DNA of 64,000 nt from CBDFLD01 sp965249005 (GTDB lineage: Bacteria > Acidobacteriota > UBA6911). The notes under the pieces were generated by a model that saw only the letters and a list, made by a program, of their open reading frames with translations, was not told the DNA's origin and did not search any database. Position 1 is the stretch's first letter. Each line of letters begins with the position of its first letter. The position numbers were made by a program, and so were the translations under genes. Below, one piece after another: positions 41,936 to 50,093 of the stretch. The DNA lies in contig CBDFLD010000011.1 of the NCBI GenBank assembly GCA_965249005.1, forward strand, positions 1 to 64,000, in the 5' to 3' direction.

Positions 41936-43062
41936 AGATCGTGGCGCGCGATCCACCCGCCACCCACCACCGTCTCCTCTTGATAGAAGACGATCGCCTG
42001 ACCAGGAGACACGCCGTGCTGGGGTGTATCGAACACTACCTCCAAGCTTCCGTCGCCGCAGGGGGTAATGACAGCCGGCGACTCCTGGTGACGGGAACGA
42101 ATCTTGGCGTGGGCCTCAAACGGCCCTTGGGGTGGGGAAATCGCAATCCAGTTTGGGTCAATCACCCGGCAATCCAAACGGCTTACGCCCGGCCGCTCAT
42201 CGACGACGACCCGGTTTGCCTCGGGCTGAATCTCGACCACGTAGAGAGGTGCGGAATGAGCGATACCCAGCCCTCGTCGCTGGCCGACGGTGTAGCGATG
42301 GATGCCTTGATGTTTTCCCAGCACCCGGCCCGATCTGTTCACGATTGGCCCTGGCGGAAACGGATCGTTCCCGGTGTCGCTGGAAACATCCCGATAGTGG
42401 CGCTCGATGAAATCGGCGTACTTGCCGTCCGGAACAAAACAAATCTCCTGGCTTTCGGGCTTGTCGGCGACCTCGAGCCCTTGTTGTCGGGCGATGCCTC
42501 GGACCTGCTGCTTCTTCATCCCGCCCAACGGGAATACAGCCTTGGACAGCTGTTGTTGGGTCAGCCCAAACAGAAAATAGGATTGATCCTTTTCCGTGAA
42601 CACCGCCTTCTGGAGCAGATACCGTCCCGTGCCCCGATCCAAGGCAACCTGGGCGTAATGCCCTGTCGCCACCCGTTGGGCATCCACTTCATCGGCAATC
42701 TTCATCAGATGGTCGAACTTCATGCGCGAGTTGCAGAGCACGCACGGAGAAGGAGTCCGACCGGAGCGATAGTTCTCGATAAAGTCTCGTACCACTGTCT
42801 GGGCAAACTGTTTCTGAAAGTTCACCACGTAGTAAGGAAACCCCAGATGAGAGGCGACGGCGCGGGCGTCGTAGAGATCGTCGAGCGAGCAACACTTCCC
42901 AGCAACCGGTTCGTTCCCTGAAGAGACCTGGGCCGTTTGGTCCCACAACTGCATAGAAAAGCCAACCAAGTCGTAACCCTGCTCCTTGAGGATAGCCGCG
43001 GCGACGGAGCTATCCACACCACCACTCATTGCCACTGCGATGCGAGTGGACTCCCCAGTCAT
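41932..43062 (-). CDS. mnmA: tRNA-specific 2-thiouridylase MnmA
   Basis: This 376-residue enzyme thiolates U34 of Lys, Glu and Gln tRNAs. The PP-loop is AMSGGVDSSVAAAIL. The catalytic Cys lies in PSPCVLCNSRMKF, and the second Cys in ESQEICFVPDG. FPLGGMKKQQVRGIA and the C-terminal beta domain are typical. It overlaps the upstream unknown gene and the downstream lpxB gene by four bases each. Confidence 0.96.
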   Translation of the reverse strand: MTGESTRIAVAMSGGVDSSVAAAILKEQGYDLVGFSMQLWDQTAQVSSGNEPVAGKCCSLDDLYDARAVASHLGFPYYVVNFQKQFAQTVVRDFIENYRSGRTPSPCVLCNSRMKFDHLMKIADEVDAQRVATGHYAQVALDRGTGRYLLQKAVFTEKDQSYFLFGLTQQQLSKAVFPLGGMKKQQVRGIARQQGLEVADKPESQEICFVPDGKYADFIERHYRDVSSDTGNDPFPPGPIVNRSGRVLGKHQGIHRYTVGQRRGLGIAHSAPLYVVEIQPEANRVVVDERPGVSRLDCRVIDPNWIAISPPQGPFEAHAKIRSRHQESPAVITPCGDGSLEVVFDTPQHGVSPGQAIVFYQEETVVGGGWIARHDL

Positions 43063-43943
43063 GCAACCTCCTCCACCGGAATCCAGAGAATGCCGCTTCG
43101 GCCCACATGAACATCTTTGAAATTGGGCCGAATGTAGTATTCATCGACGTTCGAAAGATCCTGTAGGTACTTCTGGTGAAGTCTGGAAATCTCTTTGCGC
43201 GTTTCCATCTCCAGTGAAAGCAAGGGCTCTTCGGTCACCTCCTGGAGACGCACGGGATAATCCGGAACCGATGGAATGTTTGGGTCGCCCAATTCCGTCT
43301 CCAGAAATAGGTTCGTGAGTCTTTCAGAGACCTGATGCATACGACTCTTCCAATGAGAGCTTGACTTGACGGCTCCGAAATCCTCCGCTGGCCCCTTCTG
43401 GTAACATTCCCTCAACCGCTCCATCCTTCGAAGGACCACTTCCCGAATGGAGTCCATCTCCTTTTTGAAAGAATCGGCAAGTAGCTCTACACAACGAGAA
43501 CCGAATTCATCCTGAGACTCCCCGGTGTGGGAATAGGTGTTCAGTGTAAAGTTGCGATAAATGCGCACGTGGTGGTGCCGCATGAGGTAGGTAAGGAACA
43601 GGGTTTCCATTCTCGCTATCGTATCCACGCTCAGAAACTCCGGGAGTGGAGTCCTCGTCGCGGTATCCGGGACTCCCTGGACGATGCCCAAGGGCTCTTC
43701 GTCGGAGACCATATCGGGCGTCCACAACAGATCCGTCTCGAGGGGGAGAAGCTCGACAGACTTGCAGATACTGACGGTCCCGCGAAACCCCGATCTCACG
43801 TCGGCAAAGTCGATCTTCGTTTCGAAGTATACGCGCGGGCTGTAGTGATCTGCCCGCTCGCCCGGACGGGGCTGCCGATGAAACTGTTCAACCGAATCTA
43901 TGTCTCGTTGAAAATATGCCTTGGAAACAAAGGGCATGCACAC
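43059..43943 (-). CDS. Uncharacterised protein
   Basis: I do not recognise this 294-residue family. It opens MPFVSKAYFQRDIDSVEQFH and is acidic and helical, with likely coiled-coil segments around residues 165-195 (SFKKEMDSIREVVLRRMERL). It ends with HVGRSGILWIPVEE. There is no signal peptide or membrane segment. Its stop overlaps the mnmA start by four bases, so it is expressed with mnmA and lpxB. Confidence 0.6.
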   Translation of the reverse strand: MCMPFVSKAYFQRDIDSVEQFHRQPRPGERADHYSPRVYFETKIDFADVRSGFRGTVSICKSVELLPLETDLLWTPDMVSDEEPLGIVQGVPDTATRTPLPEFLSVDTIARMETLFLTYLMRHHHVRIYRNFTLNTYSHTGESQDEFGSRCVELLADSFKKEMDSIREVVLRRMERLRECYQKGPAEDFGAVKSSSHWKSRMHQVSERLTNLFLETELGDPNIPSVPDYPVRLQEVTEEPLLSLEMETRKEISRLHQKYLQDLSNVDEYYIRPNFKDVHVGRSGILWIPVEEVA

Positions 43944-43998
43944 CCCTAGCGGACGGGGGATTGTAGCACGCCAGGAGACGTCCGTGAAGCGAATCTGC

Positions 43999-44017
43999 GC
44001 CGGGTCTTCGACCCGGC
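43999..44017. repeat. GCCGGGT hairpin repeat, copy 3
   Basis: gccgggt-cttcg-acccggc. The surrounding 30 bases (gcgccgggtcttcgacccgg onward, then tttccgc) match the inverse complement of 4235-4265, so this is a dispersed repeat rather than a chance hairpin. The 253-base gap 43944-44196 has no gene. Confidence 0.7.
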
Positions 44018-44172
44018 ACGCTTTCCGCTAAGCGTCATCCGCTTGGCGCCATGATGGCTAGGCGTTCCTAGGCATCCCTCGGACGCACGAAGGGATGGGA
44101 ACGTTCGGGCATATGAACTCGAAACGGATGGGGATGAGCGGGAAACGGGGTGAGCGGGAAACGGATAGTGTG

Positions 44173-44193
44173 CTGGGCGCACGAAGCGCCCAG
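44173..44193 (-). terminator. Hairpin after the ECF sigma gene
   Basis: ctgggcgc-acgaa-gcgcccag, 8-base perfect stem starting three bases beyond the stop codon. There is no T-run. Confidence 0.55.
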
Positions 44194-44196
44194 TAC

Positions 44197-44817
44197 CTAA
44201 TGCACCGTGACGGGACAGCTCTTTTCCGTCATGGCGTTGAAGATCTCCTTGAATTCCTGCCGCCCGTAAAAAAGCCGGGACTTGACCGTTCCCAGCGGCA
44301 CATCCAGGATCTGAGAAATCTCTTGAATCGTATTCCCTTCCAGATCGTGGAGCCGCACGACAACCCCTTGCTTACGGGACATGCGCAGAAAGGCCCGTTC
44401 GATGAGCTCGCGTAGCTCCCCGAGCGTGGCATACTCGAGCGGATCGTTGTCCGGGTTCTTGTCCACGGGAATCTGCCGGGCCGACTCCTCTTCCAGCTCG
44501 ACGAACAACTTTTGCTTCCCCCGGCGCAGGATCCCCAAACACACGTTGACGGTGATTCTACTGATCCAGGTTGATATTTTCGACTCGCCTCGGAAACGCG
44601 GAAGTCCCCGGTAAATGTTGAGCAAGGTTTCCTGGAGTGCATCCTCTGCCGAGGCATGCTCCCCCAAGATTCGAAAGGCCGTGTTGAAGATTTTCCGGTA
44701 GTATTTGGCAACCAGCTCATCGTAGGTGTCAACGCCGCGAACCGTGCCCTCTACGTTGGTACCGGCAGGCCTGGCTAGGATACATGCGTTCGGGCTTGCA
44801 GTGTGGCTTGTGATCAT
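44197..44817 (-). CDS. ECF-family RNA polymerase sigma factor
   Basis: This 206-residue protein has a sigma-70 region 2 (YYRKIFNTAFRILGEHASAEDALQETLLNIYRGL, then WISRITVNVCL) and a region 4 HTH (VVRLHDLEGNTIQEISQILDVPLGTVKSRLFYGR). An acidic linker lies between them. I chose the ATG at 44817, which has GGGGAG upstream. No anti-sigma gene adjoins it. A perfect sigma-54 promoter lies about 130 bases upstream, so activity is probably set by transcription rather than by an anti-sigma factor. Confidence 0.92.
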   Translation of the reverse strand: MITSHTASPNACILARPAGTNVEGTVRGVDTYDELVAKYYRKIFNTAFRILGEHASAEDALQETLLNIYRGLPRFRGESKISTWISRITVNVCLGILRRGKQKLFVELEEESARQIPVDKNPDNDPLEYATLGELRELIERAFLRMSRKQGVVVRLHDLEGNTIQEISQILDVPLGTVKSRLFYGRQEFKEIFNAMTEKSCPVTVH

Positions 44818-44945
44818 GCTCTCCCCAGGAAACGCCATCGCCAATCCGATGGGCTTTTCGTCATTGTTCGCCTACGGACCAGCAACGATCCCTTGCAAGT
44901 GCTGCCCGTGGGCGCCCCTTCCCCTTCTTACACGTCTTGTTACAC

Positions 44946-44962
44946 TGCAAACGGCGTGCCAG
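44946..44962 (-). promoter_or_regulatory. Sigma-54 (-24/-12) promoter of the ECF sigma gene
   Basis: On the minus strand: CTGGCACGCCGTTTGCA, a full consensus match. The expected transcription start is near 44935, giving an untranslated leader of about 120 bases. Confidence 0.88.
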
Positions 44963-45070
44963 ATATTAGCTTCGGAACGTTATGATCTGCAAATTATTGA
45001 TTATATTGTAGTTATAATGTTGCCGGGAATAAATGCAGAACACGATTCTGCTGAGTCGGCAGATCCGAAC

Positions 45071-45087
45071 TGTCCAACAATTGGACA
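45071..45087. promoter_or_regulatory. Palindromic enhancer-like site TGTCCAA-caa-TTGGACA
   Basis: This 7-base perfect inverted repeat lies about 140 bases upstream of the expected ECF transcription start, a usual distance for binding of a sigma-54 activator. The rest of the 501-base gap (44818-45318) holds no credible gene. Confidence 0.6.
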
Positions 45088-45318
45088 ATCCCCAATGATT
45101 CTTTCTAAAGGACTGAAGAAGCGGTGTTTAGAAGTGTAAAGACCCAGGATAGTGGGATGCCAGCATTTCCTACAGTGATTGCCCAGAAGGGACAGTTGAA
45201 AAGTTCGGGACTGAACAAAAAGAGGACTGAACAAAAAGGGACATCTCCTCCAAGTTTCCAAGCTTCCTGGAATGGATCCCGCGAAAAACCGTGGCGGGGG
45301 GAGAGGGACGTCCCCGAT

Positions 45319-46730
45319 TCAGCGCTGGGACATCCGTTTTAGCTTTTCGATCAACGCCTGCCGGCTGATCCCCAAATTTCGCGCCATCCGGGACTTGTTG
45401 TTTTTGAACTGGCGCATGGCGTTGCCGATCATTTCCTCTTCCAATCGTTGGATTGCAACTTTCATGTTACCGTCCGGCCCCCTCGGCGACCCGGCAAGCT
45501 GGCGAATGTGGTCCGAAAGCAATTCTGGTCCGAGGGGCTTTCCCGGTTCGGCCAGCAGGACCATGCGCTCGATCTCGTTTTGCAGCTCTCGCACGTTGCC
45601 AGGCCAGGCGTAGGATTCCATAAAGCCTTGGGTCTTCTCTAGTAAGGGACCAACTCTTCGGTTCAACTTCGAACAAAACTGTGAGAGAAAGAACTCGGCC
45701 AGCGGAGCAATATCTCCTGTACGCTCGCGCAGCGGGGGAATCGTGAGTGAAAAGACATTGATGCGAAAAAAGAGATCTTGTCGAAAGCGTCCGGCTTCAA
45801 CTTCGGCTTTCAGGTCCCGGTTCGTTGAGGCGAGAATCCGCACGTCGACCTGCCTGGGTTGATGATAGCCGAGCGGCATGATTTCACTTTCCTGAATCAC
45901 CCGCAAGAGCTTGACCTGAAGCTCGGCCGGCGCCTCTCCGATCTCATCCAGGAATATCGTGCCCCCATGTGCCATTTCGAAAAATCCCTTTTTTCCTGCA
46001 TGGCGCCCGTGAACGCACCCTTCGCGTGTCCGAAGAACTCACTTTCAACAAGGTCGCGGGGAATGGCTCCGCAGTTCACCGGGATGAAGATCTGACCTGG
46101 ACGATTGCTATCATCGTGGATATAGCGGGCGATCAGTTCCTTTCCCGTTCCGGTCTCCCCTTGAATGAGGACGGTGGTCTCAGTCGCCTTGACCCGGTCC
46201 AAGAGCCGCAAGATGTTCTCCATCTCCGGGCTGCCGTAGACGATGTTTCTGGGCCGGACTTCCTTTTCGACTTCCCGCCGCAGAATGATATTCTCGGTCA
46301 GCAGGCGGTCATGCGCCTGCTTTAGCTCCGCGGCCAACCGCTCGTTCTCGCGCTGCAGTTCCTTCTTCTCGAGGGCCTCCCGCACCGCCATCCGCAGATC
46401 CTCGGGCTCCCACGGCTTGGTGATGTACTTGTGCACCTTGCCCATATTGATTGCAGCAATCAGGTCGTCGACCTCCGTAAATCCTGTGAGCACGATCCGG
46501 ACCAGATTGGGATACTCCCTCTGCGACAGCTCCAGGAACTCGATCCCGGTCATATTGGGCATCTTCTGATCCGTGATGATGACATCAACGGTGGTGCGCT
46601 TCAGGATATCGAGCGCTTCCTCGCCCGATTGAGCCGTAGACACTTCGTAGTGGTCCACGAAAGTCCTCTGTAGCTTCTGCAGGTTAGCCATCTCATCGTC
46701 GACCAGCAGGAGTTGGTATTGCTTCGTCAT
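45319..46730 (-). CDS. Sigma-54-dependent response regulator, HupR/HoxA-like (interrupted by a one-base frameshift)
   Basis: The receiver domain (1-125) has LLLVDDE, the phospho-acceptor Asp in VIITDQKMPNMTG, and Lys in YITKPW. Then come a coiled coil and an AAA+ domain (Walker A QGETGTGKELIARYIH, sigma-54 loop GAFTGA). In the DNA the frame breaks after GAFTGAMQEK at a run of six A (45989-45994 on the plus strand as T). The rest, GFFEMAHGGTIFLDEIGEAP to the C-terminal HTH (KNNKSRMARNLGISRQALIEK), follows in the -1 frame. One more A would restore a full protein of about 470 residues. Either it is a homopolymer read error or it uses slippage. It overlaps the kinase gene by four bases. Confidence 0.85.
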
Positions 46731-48868
46731 TTGCCGGGTCCTTCCTGGACGACGGGTAGCCGAACCGTGAAGACACTCCCTTTCTCGGCTGTGCTGTTCA
46801 CATGAATCTTACCCTGATGCTGCTCGATGATCCCGTAGCTGATACTCAATCCGAGCCCGGTCCCGTGTCCTACAGGCTTGGTGGTAAAGAAGGGCTCGAA
46901 GATACGCCTGAGGCTCTCCTTCTGAATTCCGCTGCCACTGTCTTCGATTTCAATCTCTACCGTGCCGTTCGCCGATCGAGTTCGAATCCAGACTTCGCCG
47001 TTTCCCTCGATCGCTTGAAAAGCGTTCAAGAGCAGATTCATGAACACTTGGCCCAGCTTTCCCGAATATCCTTGAATCGGGGGAATGGCCCCATAGTTCC
47101 GATGAACCTCAATACGATTCTTGTATTGATTCCGCAGCAAGTTGAGGGACATGTCCAGGGATGCGTGCAGATCTATATCCGTCAGAGCATCAGCATCCAT
47201 TCGAGAAAAAGTCCGCAGATCGGACACGATCGTGTTGATGCGTTCCGCACCTTCCGTAAAGTTGTCGATCAAGGTTGCGAGGTCTTCGCGAATGAAATCA
47301 TAGTTCGCCCGTTCCTTCATCCCATCCAGCCGAGCTTTGTCTTCCGCCGATAGGCTGGGCAAAGAGTCAAACGCCTCGACCAGCGACTGCAGCTTCTGGC
47401 TGTAGTCGGCCAAGAAACCAGTATTCCCATAGATGAAGTTCAGGGGGTTCTTTATTTCGTGCGCAATTCCGGCTACCAACTGCCCCAGAGAAGCCATCTT
47501 TTCCGACTGCACCAACTGATCCTGCGTACTTTGAAGTTCGAGATATGCTTTCTTGAGCGCATCGTGGGATTCTTCCAGCTCCCGGGTGCGTACGCCCACC
47601 ATTTGTTCCAGGTTCTTGTTCAGCACCTGGAGCTGCTGCTCCCGTTCAGACAGAGACCGCGCCATGTCGTTGAAGGTGGATCCCAGAATCCCTACTTCAT
47701 CGGAAGTGCTGATTCGAACTCGCTCCCGGAGATTCCCCTGGGCAATTGTACGGGCCGTTCGAATGAGATTGTTCAGCGGCACCGTGATTCCTTGTGCAAT
47801 CGCGTAAGTGAACACGCTCACCAGACAGGCGGTCAACAAGGTTACGGCGATGAGCCACCATTTCATGTTCTCGATCGGCTTGAAAATATCTTCCGCATCG
47901 ATTCCAACCCCTACAATCCAGCCGAAACTGTCTTCGATAGGATGCAACCCGGACATTTTCGCGTTCCCCGCCGGAAAGTCATAGGCAAGGCTCGATTCAC
48001 CGGCCAGAATCGCGTTGTGCAGACTTGTCAGACCGTGATCTTCGACGAGTTTACTTTGGTAGAGGTCCTGCCCGTCGTCTTCCAAAAAGGGGACATCCCC
48101 CGGGTAGCCGCGATTGGCTCGATACTTATGGGCGATGATTGTATTGGCATCTTTGCCAAACATGAAAGCGTACCCCGTGCGGAGGTCGAGCTCCCGCAAA
48201 TCGGCTTCCACGCGGTCCAGGATATTCTGGAAATAGACCCAATTGACAACGGAGATCCAGACCCCCACGATTTCCATTGTTTCCGGGTTCCTCACCGGCT
48301 CCGAATAGGCTACATTGAATTGGTGACTGCGATCCTGCTGCTCGTAGTCGTAGAGAGTTGCAACGATGCTCGACTGGTACCAGTCGCTTTGAGAAGAGTG
48401 GCCTTTGATGGAATGATCAAACAGGCTGCGTTCCACACCGAATTCGGAGAGATCCGCGCCGAGCGTTGCGGATATGGTCTCCGCTGAAAACGGCGCGCCC
48501 AAGCGATCCATGTTGTTGATCGCAACGATCCTCCCCTTGGGGTCTCCGATGAGCAGCACGTCGTAGACTTCGTGGTCAAAACAATAGTTATTCAGCAGTC
48601 GGGTCATTCCCTGGCGGTTCCGCTCGGAAACAACCGGGTAGAAGAGCGAGAAAGTCGTGGCCATGGAATGAACCTCTTCTCTCTGCTCTCCCAGGACAAG
48701 ATCGATCTTGTCGGAGGTATCCTGCGCCATCTTCTCGAGCGACAGCTTGATCCGGTCTTCGGTAATCTGCTTACTCCCAATAAAATAGGAGAAAACGGAG
48801 ATCCCCACCAGCGGAATCAAGGAAAGGCTCATGGTCAAGGCGAACAGCTTCTCTTTCAGACTTCTCAT
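46727..48868 (-). CDS. Membrane sensor histidine kinase (Cache-HAMP-HisKA-HATPase)
   Basis: This 713-residue kinase has two transmembrane helices: residues 8-30 (LFALTMSLSLIPLVGISVFSYF) and about 345-365. These bracket a large extracytoplasmic double-Cache-like sensor containing YDVLLIGDPKGRIVAINNMD and FGWIVGVGIDAEDIF. A HAMP segment, a coiled coil, the H-box AGIAHEIKNPLNFIYGN and the ATPase boxes (N-box FMNLLLNAFQAI, G1 IEDSGSGI, G2 GTGLGLSISYGI) follow. It overlaps the response regulator gene, its evident partner. The ligand is unknown. Confidence 0.93.
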   Translation of the reverse strand: MRSLKEKLFALTMSLSLIPLVGISVFSYFIGSKQITEDRIKLSLEKMAQDTSDKIDLVLGEQREEVHSMATTFSLFYPVVSERNRQGMTRLLNNYCFDHEVYDVLLIGDPKGRIVAINNMDRLGAPFSAETISATLGADLSEFGVERSLFDHSIKGHSSQSDWYQSSIVATLYDYEQQDRSHQFNVAYSEPVRNPETMEIVGVWISVVNWVYFQNILDRVEADLRELDLRTGYAFMFGKDANTIIAHKYRANRGYPGDVPFLEDDGQDLYQSKLVEDHGLTSLHNAILAGESSLAYDFPAGNAKMSGLHPIEDSFGWIVGVGIDAEDIFKPIENMKWWLIAVTLLTACLVSVFTYAIAQGITVPLNNLIRTARTIAQGNLRERVRISTSDEVGILGSTFNDMARSLSEREQQLQVLNKNLEQMVGVRTRELEESHDALKKAYLELQSTQDQLVQSEKMASLGQLVAGIAHEIKNPLNFIYGNTGFLADYSQKLQSLVEAFDSLPSLSAEDKARLDGMKERANYDFIREDLATLIDNFTEGAERINTIVSDLRTFSRMDADALTDIDLHASLDMSLNLLRNQYKNRIEVHRNYGAIPPIQGYSGKLGQVFMNLLLNAFQAIEGNGEVWIRTRSANGTVEIEIEDSGSGIQKESLRRIFEPFFTTKPVGHGTGLGLSISYGIIEQHQGKIHVNSTAEKGSVFTVRLPVVQEGPGK

Positions 48869-49310
48869 CTGAACTCGCCTCGCTGGACTGCAATGGGCTT
48901 CTCCCCGATCAGCAAGCGACCACCACCGTGGTTGCAGACCGGACCAGGCTGAGCTCGACCCTGTTTTGATGGTTTCTTGGACATTTGCACTCTTTGACTG
49001 TCAAATCGCTTTACATTCTTGTTCATCCAATTGGTTGTCGCAAGAACAACTTTCGTGACGAACCACCCCACCCCAATCCCTAGGGACCCTATAGGCTAGC
49101 CCTCCTTTCTCCCCAGTTTAGGCAAGAGGGAAAAATTTAATTAAGCGCGCAATCGAGCGGCGTCGATAAATTAGATGCATATAGCCCAAACGATGTGTCT
49201 GAGAGACTTCTCGAAGAAACGAAAAAAAGAGGTGCTTGCCTATCTTTAGAACGCGTCCCCTCCCTCGCTAAACAGCGCTTCTCTACGAAAGAAGAAAGGT
49301 TGAATCCCAA
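48869..49310. other. Divergent intergenic region between kinase and outer membrane protein genes
   Basis: The 442 bases separate two divergent genes and must hold both promoters. AAAGG precedes the barrel gene. I see no tRNA, convincing riboswitch or ORF, and no consensus sigma-54 site. Confidence 0.5.
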
Positions 49311-50009
49311 ATGAAAAGAATCGTCCATTTTGTCTTACCGCTAGCTATCGTGATGTTTTTTGCAATCCCCGCGACCGCCCAGCACCAGTACCGGTTGGAG
49401 TTCTTTGGCGCAGGCAATTTTGCCATGGACAAGGACTTCGAGATCACTTTTCCGCAGTCCACCGTGGCCATGACGGGAAACCACGACTTTCTACCCGGAG
49501 CGGCGGGCGGCGTCCGATTGGGAGTCGACGGAACCGGGCACTGGGGCCAGGACCTCAGTTACAGCTTCGGAAACAACGCCAGCCGGATCATCAACGAGAC
49601 CAACGGCGCGACCTTCGCGTTTACCAATCGAATCCATCAAATCTCCTATAACGCGCTCTGGTATCCGACGGGGCTAGGGGATCGAAAGTGGACACCATTT
49701 CTGACCGCCGGCTTTGGCGCCACGCTGTACCGTCTAGGCCCACAAGCAATCAATGAGGCGTTGGATCCCAATCAGGCAGGGCTCGGCCGAGTACAAAGCG
49801 ACAACATATTCGCTTTCAACGCTGGTGCGGGCGTTCAATTCCGGATCAACAAGGTCTATGGGTTTCGAGTCGATTTTCGCGACTTTATGACGCGAGCCGT
49901 TCGATACGGGCTGCCCAATCAATCAGAGGACCCCAACGCTACGGTGTTCCCGGTATCGGGAATCTTTCATCAATTTCAGATCTCTTTCGCCTTTGTCTAT
50001 TATTTCTGA
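49311..50009 (+). CDS. Outer membrane beta-barrel protein
   Basis: This 232-residue protein has a signal peptide (MKRIVHFVLPLAIVMFFAIPATAQ) and amphipathic strands (YRLEFFGAGNFAM, GGVRLGVDG, DLSYSFGNN, WTPFLTAGFGATLYRL, FAFNAGAGVQFRI, YGFRVDFRDF). It ends ISFAFVYYF, with the terminal Phe needed for BAM insertion. It resembles small OmpA/OmpW-like barrels of about eight strands. The specific role is unknown. It lies 84 bases before the large TIG-domain protein gene. Confidence 0.85.
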   Translation: MKRIVHFVLPLAIVMFFAIPATAQHQYRLEFFGAGNFAMDKDFEITFPQSTVAMTGNHDFLPGAAGGVRLGVDGTGHWGQDLSYSFGNNASRIINETNGATFAFTNRIHQISYNALWYPTGLGDRKWTPFLTAGFGATLYRLGPQAINEALDPNQAGLGRVQSDNIFAFNAGAGVQFRINKVYGFRVDFRDFMTRAVRYGLPNQSEDPNATVFPVSGIFHQFQISFAFVYYF

Positions 50010-50093
50010 CACCGGCAGAAAGAATCTCCCGGGTTGTGATCTCGGACACTGTCCGCTCGCCACCTATGCTTTAGGATTTTGCAGAGGCAACGC

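Noticed and set aside
45124..45342. Plus-strand ORF of 72 codons near the enhancer-like palindrome
   Set aside because: No ribosome site, no hydrophobic or conserved pattern, and it overlaps the 3' end of the activator gene.
47459..48487. Plus-strand open frame of 342 codons opposite the histidine kinase
   Set aside because: The kinase domains occupy the other strand without interruption; this is a shadow frame caused by GC-rich codon usage.
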